The position numbers and the translations under genes were made by a program. A DNA stretch of 41,001 nucleotides. Source: Fuerstiella sp. Lineage in GTDB: Bacteria > Planctomycetota > Planctomycetia > Planctomycetales > Planctomycetaceae. Below are positions 32,750-40,729 of the stretch, piece by piece. The notes beneath the pieces are model-generated. The model was given only the letters and a program-made list of their open reading frames with translations. It was not told where the DNA came from and ran no database searches. How positions within the stretch are numbered: the stretch's first letter is position 1; each line of letters begins with the position of its first letter. The DNA lies in contig JAQWOH010000032.1 of assembly GCA_029245955.1 (NCBI GenBank), positions 1-41,001 of the forward strand. The letters run 5' to 3'.

Positions 32750-34165
32750 TCAATTAGCTTTGAACATAACCGTCAACATACGATTTGTCTGTACGCCTGT
32801 CATCGATTGCTTCGCCCGGTTCGGCCAAAAGACCTCAATGTTGACGGGGCCCTTATGATCGCCGAGCCCAAAATGCAGGGCCGTTTCGCTTTGGTTCCCC
32901 TCGCCTGTGCCAGCTTCGACTTGGCGGGTCACTGTCTTGTCACCAGCCCTGACGCGCACCTGAGCGCCGATTGCCGAACGATTAATCGTCTTGCCGTCTC
33001 CGATCAACCGAATTTTTAACCAGGCATGCGGTGTGCCTTGATTCTGGAACAACTTCCCCGCAGATGTGAGATCGAGGTCGCCGTCATTGTCGTAGTCCGC
33101 CCAGGCAGCCTGGTAAGTCGGGGGCAAACCGGTGAGCTTCGCAGCAGCAGTCACGTCCTGTACCGCAAACTTGCCATCGTTGCGAAACAGCACGGAGTTG
33201 TTCTTGCGCCCGAACGAAGCCACGCCATAGACTGTTGTAAAAAATAAGTCCAGGTTGCCATCGTTGTCATAGTCAGCAATGCTCGGCGAAGCGTAAGACT
33301 CCTGATAGTGCACGCCGCACGTTCCCAGGTCCTCGAACTTGAAGTCTTTTTGCCGGCCAAGGTTCTTCAGGAACCGTGACTTCGGTTGGTCGCCACGGCC
33401 ATCAACGTGAGCAAAGTTGCCTGCGAACAGATCGATCAGCCCGTCACTGTTAAAGTCGCCCCATGATGCACCGATCGAATGCCCGCCGCCGAAACCGGGC
33501 TTCGTCGCGATAACGCCATACTCGGTCGCGACTTCATTGAACCCGCCCTGACCATCATTCAACCACAGCAGGTTCGGTTGTAAGCGATAGTTGGATACGT
33601 AAACGTCGATATCACCATCCTGATCGAAATCGCAAGCTGTCACGCCACGAGTCGCATGATTCCCCTCGCTTCGTTCGACGCGAAAGCGTTTTCCTTCTTC
33701 GTTGATAAGAATCAGTAGCGACCGTTCACTTCCCTCATAACCTCCCACGTAAAGGTCCACGAAACTGTCGTTGTTCAAATCGGCCCATACAGCGCCTCGT
33801 GACTCGACTCGCGGAAGATCCGGCAGCGGGACATCAACGAAGTCTTTGCCACCATTGTTGCGGAGTAGCTTCAACGACGACCAGGAAAACAGATCCACGA
33901 ATCCGTCGTTGTCGAAGTCCGCAGCGATCGCGGAGCCAGGATCAACCTTGCCAATTCTGCTGAACGATTTGCCCTGGTTGTTCTTCCAAACGGCGCCTGC
34001 ACACACATCGACCCAGCCATCGTTATCAAGATCGGCCCAGCAAGCCGCCCCACCCCCGAGTTGCAGCCCTGCGTCGCCGCTCACATCTTTGAAGACGACC
34101 GCCGGGTCTTGAGCATTCACCGTTCCGGCGAGCAATAACAGGCGTGCGGCGAGATTCTTGTACAT
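32750..34165 (-). CDS. Secreted FG-GAP/VCBS-repeat protein with ASPIC/UnbV C-terminus
   Basis: Predicted 471-aa exported protein. The signal peptide MYKNLAARLLLLAGTVNAQ is followed by a seven-bladed propeller built of FG-GAP/VCBS-type repeats with calcium-binding loops: 'ADLDNDGWVDV', 'ADFDNDGFVDLF', 'ADLNNDSFVDLY', 'CDFDQDGDIDVY', 'GDFNSDGLIDLF', 'ADYDNDGNLDLF' and 'ADYDNDGDLDLTS'. The C-terminal ~100 residues ('HAWLKIRLIG...NRSAIGAQVRV', 'QSETALHFGLGDHKGPVNIE') form the ASPIC/UnbV domain, the combination called CRTAC-like. These proteins are extracellular and common in planctomycetes; roles in adhesion or polysaccharide binding are presumed, not shown. The ATG has AGGAG upstream. Isolated between two long gene-free stretches. 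Confidence 0.92.
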   Translation of the reverse strand: MYKNLAARLLLLAGTVNAQDPAVVFKDVSGDAGLQLGGGAACWADLDNDGWVDVCAGAVWKNNQGKSFSRIGKVDPGSAIAADFDNDGFVDLFSWSSLKLLRNNGGKDFVDVPLPDLPRVESRGAVWADLNNDSFVDLYVGGYEGSERSLLILINEEGKRFRVERSEGNHATRGVTACDFDQDGDIDVYVSNYRLQPNLLWLNDGQGGFNEVATEYGVIATKPGFGGGHSIGASWGDFNSDGLIDLFAGNFAHVDGRGDQPKSRFLKNLGRQKDFKFEDLGTCGVHYQESYASPSIADYDNDGNLDLFFTTVYGVASFGRKNNSVLFRNDGKFAVQDVTAAAKLTGLPPTYQAAWADYDNDGDLDLTSAGKLFQNQGTPHAWLKIRLIGDGKTINRSAIGAQVRVRAGDKTVTRQVEAGTGEGNQSETALHFGLGDHKGPVNIEVFWPNRAKQSMTGVQTNRMLTVMFKAN

Positions 34166-34285
34166 GAACGACTCCTGGGAATGCGAAGAGACTGGGTAGG
34201 CTCCTATTTTAGCGTTTTATAAGGCCAGGGCGATCGCCCGGCGAACGGCTTCGTCCTGAGACCAGCCAGAATATTGGGACTTTCA

Positions 34286-34371
34286 GTGCGAGTGGGGCAG
34301 CGATACTGGTGGGTGAGTCTTTTGGCGACGCAATGTGTTGCCGAGACTGCTGATGACGCGGTTGTTGCTAT
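34286..34371 (+). repeat. Dispersed repeat, family R2, copy d (inverted)
   Basis: In plus orientation it contains GCAGCGATACTGGTGGGTGA and GACGCAATGTGTTGCCGA. These match the minus-strand readings of copies a and b (ACAGCGATATGGATGG and GACGCAATACATTGCTGA in copy b). It decodes to 'GQRYWWVSLLATQCVAE', against 'GQRYGWTSRLKTQYIAE' in copy b. Confidence 0.55.
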
Positions 34372-34587
34372 GGAGGTCGAGTGGAGCGGATCGGGTTCGA
34401 AGCTGCACCGGAGACATGACACGCCTGCGCCAAGGGCTACAGATCCGTTCGGCATTTGCCGAGTCTTCGGACGGCCTGACTGCCATCTCAAAGATTCCCC
34501 TCCTGCATTCTTGCGGCCGCTGTTGCTGCAAGAGTTTAAACACACCGTCATGGTTATGGGCTTGCCGTGCTGTCTGTCACGACATGC

Positions 34588-34607
34588 TGAATGATTCTGT
34601 CCGAGTA
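34588..34607. repeat. Short repeat, family R3, copy 2
   Basis: Identical over 20 bases to 32064-32083. Here the palindrome is TCCGAGTACTCGGA (34600-34613) rather than the longer hairpin of copy 1, so the symmetry is kept although the sequence differs. Confidence 0.55.
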
Positions 34608-34681
34608 CTCGGATACTCGCTGAATCCGGTAAGAGGCTGTGTCCGTCCTTCGGACGTCAGATTTTGCAACCGTCCGGACCA

Positions 34682-34937
34682 CGACTCTGAGTCCGAACGT
34701 CACCTTCCGGACCGCCCTGGATGTTTCGGTTTTCAAAATGTCACTGTTTGAATTTCGAAGAGGGTCAGCTTCCCTCCACTTAAACCTCACGGTCGCGCAA
34801 TTCGTGACCGTCGGATCTTCTCTTGTGCTCTCACAGAGACAACCGCGAATTCGTCGAGAAATCACCAGTCTTCAGCAATGTATTGCGTCTTCAGCCGACT
34901 CGTCCATCCATATCGCTGTCCACGAACAGAGACAATC
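34682..34937 (-). repeat. Dispersed repeat, family R2, copy b (longest)
   Basis: The left part (34682-34830) matches copy c at 29717-29858; the right part (34799-34937) matches copy a at 8434-8567. It therefore probably represents the most complete form in the window, about 255 bases. Both ends of the right part carry ACAGAGACA. Confidence 0.65.
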
Positions 34938-35307
34938 GACGCCTCAGTTGACATCTCCGTGGTTGCATACGGCAGGGGGCGCTTCAGCGCGAGACGGTCG
35001 CTTCTGTTTGCTGAGCACATCGAGATAAGAACGCCACGTATACATGCCCTGTGGTTTTTGACAGCATTCCGGACTCGTGAATGCGAGTTCTGGTTCGACA
35101 GCGTGACCGGTCGTGGCTCCAAATCCACTCGACTGCCGCAACTGAGACGAAAGTTCTGCCGGAAGCATTGAAAGGCAGACAATGCGGAGTCGTATGGCAA
35201 TTCAACGTGCAAAACGCACGCTGAAAACTCAGGTCGCTGGATCACTTAATGGATAAGTCATCGAGAAATACCCAAGATCGCTGTCAGCGTTAGTTCGAAG
35301 CGACACG

Positions 35308-36489
35308 TTACTGCCTGCTTGTCGCGACATTCCGCCTGTCGCCGTCCTGGACTCCGACGGCAGCCTGCGCCTTCGGCTTGTCGAAGATTTTCAACACAAC
35401 TTGTTGTGTCTGGTTGATCGGGGTTCCTTCGCGGGGATCCTGGTCATTAACAAGATATGTCTGGTCTTTTCGTGGCGCAGGTCCGGCATTCTGATTGCGG
35501 ATCCTGTCTTTAGGCACACCTGCGTCGATCAGCATTTTAGTGGCTACGTCATAGCGTTGACCAATCACGTCTGGAATCGACGGGCCCTGGGGGTTTAGCC
35601 GTTGAGGCGGGGCTGACTGACCTGCCGCCTGCTGTTGCCCAGGCTGGATGATATGAGTCTGATATCCTCGAATTTTCGGATCCCAGGGATTCTGGCCCGG
35701 CAGCAGACCTCCGAACAAACCCTTCTTGTTGATCGCCATGTCCTGAAAGGTGTAGACAGTCCGTTTTGTTCCGGCAGGGTCCAGCAGTTTGACAGCATCC
35801 GGAAGATAATTTTTTGTGTTCAGAAAAATCTGAGCCTCCATCCAGTTGTCACGATCCTGACGCTGTTTGGGGGTCGCTTTCAGTAATACGACTTCAAAAT
35901 TTGGACGGTAGTCCTGGATTAACTCCATGTGGAAACGCTGTGTTGCTTTTTCCGGCGGCAGCCCGAACAGAAACGGCAGGGGACTGTTCATTATGTTCTG
36001 CCCCCGCAGATCCGGTGGCAGGTGTACAATTCTGGCAGTTTTTTCTTCATCGTCGATGTCATAAATCTTAATGCCGTCGCATAGCCAGCGTTCTGCGTCG
36101 TCTGATTTCAGATCGTAAGCAGCCCCGTCTGGTTTTCGTTCGACCTTGGCGTCCGGCTTATTTCTGGCTGCGATCATTTCTGCCGTGAGTTTGATCGGAA
36201 ACACATCGATTCGGCCTTTATCCGGTGCTCCGAACCAGAACTTACCGTTTGACACTTTTTCGTTCAGGAACGTGTCGTCGTAGACGTGGCGTTCGTGTTT
36301 TCCTTCAAGTGTCTTGATTTCGGCACTGCGTCTGGCCCATGCGTCCAGCAGTTGCCAGACCTCCCGAGTGATCTCCTGCTGTTGCTGCGCGGGACTCTGG
36401 AGTGGGCGCCCTGTCTGCTGCCCCTGTAGTGGAGCAGCGGCGCCCAGAACGAGACCTAACAAAGTTGCTGAACAAGCGAATCTGATCAT
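35308..36489 (-). CDS. TIGR03009-like secreted protein with C-terminal PASTA-like domain
   Basis: Predicted 393-aa exported protein starting at the ATG at 36489 (MIRFACSATLLGLVLG...), with AGGA about 6 nt upstream. The frame is open to 36558, but the added residues would read through a strong hairpin. Residues ~35-280 ('LLDAWARRSAEIKTLEGKHE', 'GKFWFGAPDKGRIDVFPI', 'WLCDGIKIYDIDDEEKTARI', 'PLPFLFGLPPEKATQRFHME') fit TIGR03009, a planctomycete family with a LolA/LppX-like fold. After a Gln/Pro-rich linker the tail 'IPDVIGQRYDVATKMLIDAG' with 'DQDPREGTPINQTQQVVLKI' is a PASTA-like domain, known from penicillin-binding proteins and Ser/Thr kinases as a cell-wall binder. The role may be lipoprotein or envelope related. 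Confidence 0.85.
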   Translation of the reverse strand: MIRFACSATLLGLVLGAAAPLQGQQTGRPLQSPAQQQQEITREVWQLLDAWARRSAEIKTLEGKHERHVYDDTFLNEKVSNGKFWFGAPDKGRIDVFPIKLTAEMIAARNKPDAKVERKPDGAAYDLKSDDAERWLCDGIKIYDIDDEEKTARIVHLPPDLRGQNIMNSPLPFLFGLPPEKATQRFHMELIQDYRPNFEVVLLKATPKQRQDRDNWMEAQIFLNTKNYLPDAVKLLDPAGTKRTVYTFQDMAINKKGLFGGLLPGQNPWDPKIRGYQTHIIQPGQQQAAGQSAPPQRLNPQGPSIPDVIGQRYDVATKMLIDAGVPKDRIRNQNAGPAPRKDQTYLVNDQDPREGTPINQTQQVVLKIFDKPKAQAAVGVQDGDRRNVATSRQ

Positions 36490-36535
36490 CGGAGATCCTG
36501 CCGATGTGAGTATTCGGAAGCAGAAGGCGGTTATG

Positions 36536-36575
36536 CGACGTGGCTGAAGACAATCCATTGTCTTCAGCCACGTCG
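36536..36575. repeat. Perfect 18-bp-arm hairpin upstream of the TIGR03009-like gene
   Basis: CGACGTGGCTGAAGACAA (36536-36553), loop TCCA, then its exact reverse complement (36558-36575): 18 paired bases without mismatch. It starts 47 bases upstream of the ATG at 36489, so it lies in the leader or promoter. Neither side is followed by a T-run, so it is not a standard terminator. It could be an operator for a dimeric regulator, a processing site, or a repeat element. Confidence 0.75.
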
Positions 36576-36945
36576 TCGCCGGTATGGGCGCAAACGTCTT
36601 CGTGCCGTTAATTTACGGTGGCGAGCTTATAATGGCTGGCCGCGAACGCTGCCATACCGAATTAGACATCCGGTCTTGCGAAGCGCTGGCCTCGCCGCAA
36701 CCTGCGTAGTCTGGAGGAAATCGAAGTGGTCAGGCTCCGCCCAAACCGGCAAAAACCGCCCGGAACCAGTGTTTTCTGACAGACCGTAATCGGTCTTTGC
36801 CAACAGGACACTCACACGATACGATTTTTGAGCGGTTGATCGCCTGCCGTGTTTTTCTCATTGAAATGGACAGTGGTTCGGTTCGACAGACAACGTATTT
36901 CCGTCATTCGTGACCTTTCGATTGAATTAGGACAGCGAATCGCCC

Positions 36946-38013
36946 ATGGGCCTCGACAATCGTGACTATCTTCGAGACGAAAGCCGCCGCTACTCAGGTG
37001 GTTTTTCCGGTGGCGGCGGTGGCGGCGGTGGAGGCATGTCGGCCAGCCCGGCGCCCGCGTGTCAAAAGCTGCTGATTGTTACAGTCGTTGTGTTCCTGGG
37101 GCAGATCTTCTTAACGGGATCACCTTCGCTGGAAGAAATTCAGGCGAAAAAGGATCGGCAGATCGCCAAATTGCAACGTCAGTACCAGCAATACGGTGAT
37201 AACAATATCGCGTATCAGATCCAGGATCTGGAACGAACGTCCGTCGAACAGTTGGCGCGAAACCAGCCGAAGCGATCCATTGTCCAGGACTGGCTTCAGC
37301 TGGACACGTCAAAAGTACTTTCGGGACAAATCTGGCGATTGCTGACGTGCGCCTTTTGTCACGATCGCGATGACCTGACGCACATTCTGTTCAATATGCT
37401 TTTCCTCTGGTGGTTCGGAAGAACTCTGGAAAGCATGTATGGCTCGCGGGAGTTTCTGTGGTTCTATCTGACAGCAGCTCTGGCAGCGAGTCTTGCGTAT
37501 GTGGTGCTGGACCTTGCCACTGGTGACTGGATACCGATGATTGGTGCCTCGGGCGCAGTCATGGCGGTTACGATGTTGTTTGCTGTGCACTTCCCCCGGC
37601 AGATCATCTATCTGTTTTTTGTTATTCCGGTCGAGATTCGCTGGATCGTGGTGTTCTATGTGGTTTATGACCTGCACCCGGTCCTGCTGCAGCTTTCGGG
37701 CGATCCGTCCGCCAGCGGCGTTGCTCATGCGGCTCATCTTGGTGGCCTGGCCTTCGGCTACTTTTACGCAAAGAATCCGTTCCGGCTGGATCCGGCGATG
37801 GATCGCCTGCGGATCTGGTGGAAGAGCAAACGCCGTGGTCTGCGCGTCGTGGGCACCACTGTCCCTGCGGAATCCCGTCGTTCCGGGAAATTGGCGGAAC
37901 AGATGGACGCTATCCTGAAGAAGATCGGCGAGCAGGGCGAAGAGTCGCTGACAGCCGCAGAACGAAAAACACTGGAACGAGCCAGTCGAGAATTACGGAA
38001 GCGACGGGACTGA
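36946..38013 (+). CDS. Rhomboid family intramembrane serine protease
   Basis: Predicted 355-aa membrane protease. The catalytic dyad is S202 in 'GASGAVMAV' and H264 in 'HAAHLGGLAFG'; the conserved 'HILFNM' (H146, N150) and the L1 'WRLLTCAFCHD' are present. At least six transmembrane segments are visible from residue ~41 to 275. Unusual parts are the N-terminal cytosolic 'YSGGFSGGGGGGGGGM' run and an inserted helix between TM1 and TM2 ('EIQAKKDRQIAKLQRQYQQY') that looks like a coiled coil. The C-terminal ~80 residues ('LTAAERKTLERASRELRKRR') form a basic helix found in planctomycete rhomboids. It would cleave a membrane-anchored substrate, unknown here. Transcribed divergently from the TIGR03009-like gene; the start ATG is the only plausible one. 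Confidence 0.92.
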   Translation: MGLDNRDYLRDESRRYSGGFSGGGGGGGGGMSASPAPACQKLLIVTVVVFLGQIFLTGSPSLEEIQAKKDRQIAKLQRQYQQYGDNNIAYQIQDLERTSVEQLARNQPKRSIVQDWLQLDTSKVLSGQIWRLLTCAFCHDRDDLTHILFNMLFLWWFGRTLESMYGSREFLWFYLTAALAASLAYVVLDLATGDWIPMIGASGAVMAVTMLFAVHFPRQIIYLFFVIPVEIRWIVVFYVVYDLHPVLLQLSGDPSASGVAHAAHLGGLAFGYFYAKNPFRLDPAMDRLRIWWKSKRRGLRVVGTTVPAESRRSGKLAEQMDAILKKIGEQGEESLTAAERKTLERASRELRKRRD

Positions 38014-38046
38014 CCGACATGACAGAGGGCGGCGAAGAGCTTTGCG

Positions 38047-39501
38047 CTATGCCAGCAGCCCCTGGACGATTTTTCCCGGCTGGCCGTCCAGTAATGACTC
38101 CTCGCGACCGTTTTGCTTATACGTGAGAGCCTGTGCATCAAGACCGAACAGGTGCAGCAGAGTGGCGTGATAATCAAAGTGATTCACGATGTCGGTGACT
38201 GCATGGTGACCGAATTCGTCTGTGGCTCCGTACGTTCCTCCGTGACGAAAGCCGCCACCGGCCAGCCACATGCTGAACCCGTAAGTGTTGTGGTCTCGAC
38301 CGACCTTCGCCGGGCCAGCGTCATTCTGAATGACCGGCAGCCTTCCCATCTCGCCACCCCAGTGCACGACCGTGGAATCCAGCATGCCGCGCTGTTTCAG
38401 ATCTTTAACAAGTGCCGCGGCGGGCTGTTCCGTCTTGCGGCATGCGGCGGGCAGTGACGTGCGAATTGACCCATGATGATCCCAGTACTGGTTCTTTGTG
38501 TAAGCCTGGACGAAACGGACACCGCGTTCCACAAGCCGCCGAGCAATCAGGCACCGTTTACCATATTCCTCCGATTCCGGTCGATCAATTCCATACATTG
38601 TTTGTGTGGCCAACGTTTCACGACTGATGTCCAGGGCTTCGCGAGCCGAAGTCTGCATGCGAGCCGCCAATTCGTAGTTGGAGATGCGAGCCGACAGGTC
38701 GGAATTGTTCGGATGCCGGAGCCGGTGTCCTTCGTTCAGGTGTTTCAGGTATTCAAGATACGCCTGCTGAACTTTGCCGCGTCGGTTGGCGGGTGGTTCC
38801 AGGTTCAGGATTCTTGGTTCCTGCGGTCGTACAACTGTTCCCTGAAACAGCGATGGCAGCCAGCCGTTCGACCAGTTCAGGACTCCTTCGACCGGAATTC
38901 CCTTCGGGTCGGTCATGGCCACAAAGGCCGGCAGATTGTTGGTTTCTGCTCCCAGGCCGTAGGTCAGCCAGCTGCCCAGCGCCGGACGACCTCGCTGCGT
39001 GCGTCCTGAATTCATGGCGTGAATGGACTGGCCATGATTATTGACTCCTGTACGCATGGAACGCACAACAATGATGTCATCGGCGATCTCGGAAATGTTC
39101 GGCAGCAGCTCGGAAATCTCAGTTCCACTTTCACCACAAGGTCGGAATTTCCATGGGCAGCCCAATACCGTCGAACTTGCCTGTGCGGCATTGTCGTATT
39201 TGATCGTGCCAGGAAACTTCTGACCGTCCAGTCGATTCAGTTCCGGCTTCGGGTCCACCAGGTCAATCTGGCTGGGACCACCCTGCATGAACAGTGAGAT
39301 CATGGCTGTAGCGCGTGGCGTAGACTGCGTCGGGCGGTTGTCGAGCGATGCTTCCTGTTTGTGGATGTTCGGCTTGATCCTGTCCGCCGGCAGGTTTTCC
39401 TGCTGCATCAGCCAGGCAGCAGCCATCGGTGCGAGTCCGAATCCCGCATGGCGAAAGAAATGTCGACGAGTATGGCTGTCAAAAAATGTGTTTTCATACA
39501 C
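38047..39501 (-). CDS. DUF1501 family protein (second in the window)
   Basis: Predicted 484-aa protein with the full DUF1501 set: 'TRRHFFRHAGFGLAPMAAAW' Tat-like leader, 'AMISLFMQGGPSQIDLVDPK', 'IIVVRSMRTGVNNHGQSIHA', 'RGRPALGSWLTYGLGAETNN', 'CLIARRLVERGVRFVQAYTK', 'WDHHG', 'DSTVVHWGGEMGRLPVIQN' and 'GRDHNTYGFSMWLAGGGFRH'. The GTG at 39501, with AGGA about 10 nt upstream, puts the Arg pair near residue 12; a TTG at 39549 would lengthen it by 16 residues. It is clearly of a different subgroup from the protein at 10118-11500. The secreted alpha/beta hydrolase gene lies about 60 nt upstream on the same strand, so both may be transcribed together. Confidence 0.92.
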   Translation of the reverse strand: MYENTFFDSHTRRHFFRHAGFGLAPMAAAWLMQQENLPADRIKPNIHKQEASLDNRPTQSTPRATAMISLFMQGGPSQIDLVDPKPELNRLDGQKFPGTIKYDNAAQASSTVLGCPWKFRPCGESGTEISELLPNISEIADDIIVVRSMRTGVNNHGQSIHAMNSGRTQRGRPALGSWLTYGLGAETNNLPAFVAMTDPKGIPVEGVLNWSNGWLPSLFQGTVVRPQEPRILNLEPPANRRGKVQQAYLEYLKHLNEGHRLRHPNNSDLSARISNYELAARMQTSAREALDISRETLATQTMYGIDRPESEEYGKRCLIARRLVERGVRFVQAYTKNQYWDHHGSIRTSLPAACRKTEQPAAALVKDLKQRGMLDSTVVHWGGEMGRLPVIQNDAGPAKVGRDHNTYGFSMWLAGGGFRHGGTYGATDEFGHHAVTDIVNHFDYHATLLHLFGLDAQALTYKQNGREESLLDGQPGKIVQGLLA

Positions 39502-39565
39502 GAATTCGTTTCCTTGCAACCGACAGACGGAACTCTCAGCAGTTTTCAAAAAGGAATTGCTTGTC

Positions 39566-40684
39566 TTATTCTGTATCGGGTCTCAGCACAGAACCGATCA
39601 TGTTGTAGGCGGCCTGTCGCATTTCATCCGGAAAGTTGTGGTCTGAATCCGGATGCTTAATCGAGATTCTTCCTTCAGCTCCCAGAAGTTTGTAAACCGG
39701 AGCTGCTGCGGCTGCACATTCGTCCACGCTTTTCCAGCGAAAATTGCTGTCGTGCAGTGGTGCATTCACGAACAGTGGGCGAGGAGCAAGTGCCCCCAGC
39801 AATTCCTGAAAGTCGAACGGGATAGATTCCAGACGCCCTCGGAAATCTGACATGCGCGGCATGTAACGAATCTGACACCAGCCTTTGTCGAAGTACCACA
39901 CCCTTTCGTTGCCGTCCATGTAGTGCAGATATGAATCGAAGCCGCAGCTGCTGGCCACCACAGTGATGCGTTCATCCAGCACGGCAGTGTAGATAGCATT
40001 ATGTCCGCCGAGCGAATGGCCGATGGCTCCGAATCCTCGTGATGAATCAACGAAGTCCAGCGATGTCAACAGGTCCAGTCCGCGTGAATTATCCCATATT
40101 GCTTTCATTGTGCCGCTGTCGTACCCGAGCTTTCCGAGGTTGGGCCAGTAATTTGCCAGGTGCGGATACGAAGGTGACAGAGTCACATAGCCTTGCTCAG
40201 CCAGTTCGGCGGCATATTGTCGACCTGCTCGTCCGCCAAGGCCAACGACAACTTTGTGTCCGACGGTGTTGTCCGTCGGGTGCAGGCAGAGAACTGCCGC
40301 CGCCTTTCGTTTTCCGGCCAGCACGTCTTTTGGTATGCACAGGTAGGCAGGCGTTCTGGACCCGGGTTCAGATTGGTACGTGATCAACCGTCTCACGTAA
40401 GAGCCGATGTCGGATTCCTCCTGCACCTTCAGATCTGCACCAACGCGGCGTTCGTCGCCTGGCATTGGCCCCATCACGGACTGCATGCCCTTCACAATAT
40501 CAGCTCTTCGTTGCTGCCATTCGATGGTGTTTGTCACCTGAGCTGTCCGGCCTGCGTCGTCACGGAATTGCAACAGGTCGTTCCGGTTAAGCCGCGCGGC
40601 AGTTTCCTGTCCGGTGGACGCTGATCCAATTGACACGAGCAAAACGCCAGAGGCGATACATAGCCGCCGAATCTGAAGGCACAT
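39566..40684 (-). CDS. Secreted alpha/beta hydrolase (acetyl-xylan-esterase/dienelactone-hydrolase-like)
   Basis: Predicted 372-aa exported hydrolase starting at the ATG at 40684 (MCLQIRRLCIASGVLLVSIG), a good signal peptide. A GTG at 40729 would add 15 residues. The nucleophile elbow is 'GAIGHSLGGHNAIY' (S224); the acid is probably the Asp of 'NAPLHDSNFRW' and the base the His of 'HPDSDHNFPDEM'. 'PAYLCIPKD' and 'AAVLCLHPTDNTVGH' are the core strands before the oxyanion hole. Related planctomycete enzymes are annotated as acetyl-xylan esterase or prolyl-oligopeptidase-like; the substrate is not evident. It is likely the first gene of a unit with DUF1501. The truncated gene at 1-408 belongs to the same broad class but differs in sequence. 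Confidence 0.87.
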   Translation of the reverse strand: MCLQIRRLCIASGVLLVSIGSASTGQETAARLNRNDLLQFRDDAGRTAQVTNTIEWQQRRADIVKGMQSVMGPMPGDERRVGADLKVQEESDIGSYVRRLITYQSEPGSRTPAYLCIPKDVLAGKRKAAAVLCLHPTDNTVGHKVVVGLGGRAGRQYAAELAEQGYVTLSPSYPHLANYWPNLGKLGYDSGTMKAIWDNSRGLDLLTSLDFVDSSRGFGAIGHSLGGHNAIYTAVLDERITVVASSCGFDSYLHYMDGNERVWYFDKGWCQIRYMPRMSDFRGRLESIPFDFQELLGALAPRPLFVNAPLHDSNFRWKSVDECAAAAAPVYKLLGAEGRISIKHPDSDHNFPDEMRQAAYNMIGSVLRPDTE

Positions 40685-40729
40685 TTCGACCAGTTCTGAA
40701 AATCGAGTTTGCTGATGAACGGACGACAC

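Larger units (their letters stand above)
34166..35307. other. 1.1-kb gene-free mosaic of repeats
   Basis: No gene is supported. In order it carries R2 copy d (34286-34371, plus), R3 copy 2 (34588-34607) and R2 copy b (34682-34937, minus). Copies d and b are inverted relative to each other. The open frames (for example 34335-34751 and 34862-35245) cross repeat boundaries and share no domain with known proteins. Confidence 0.5.
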
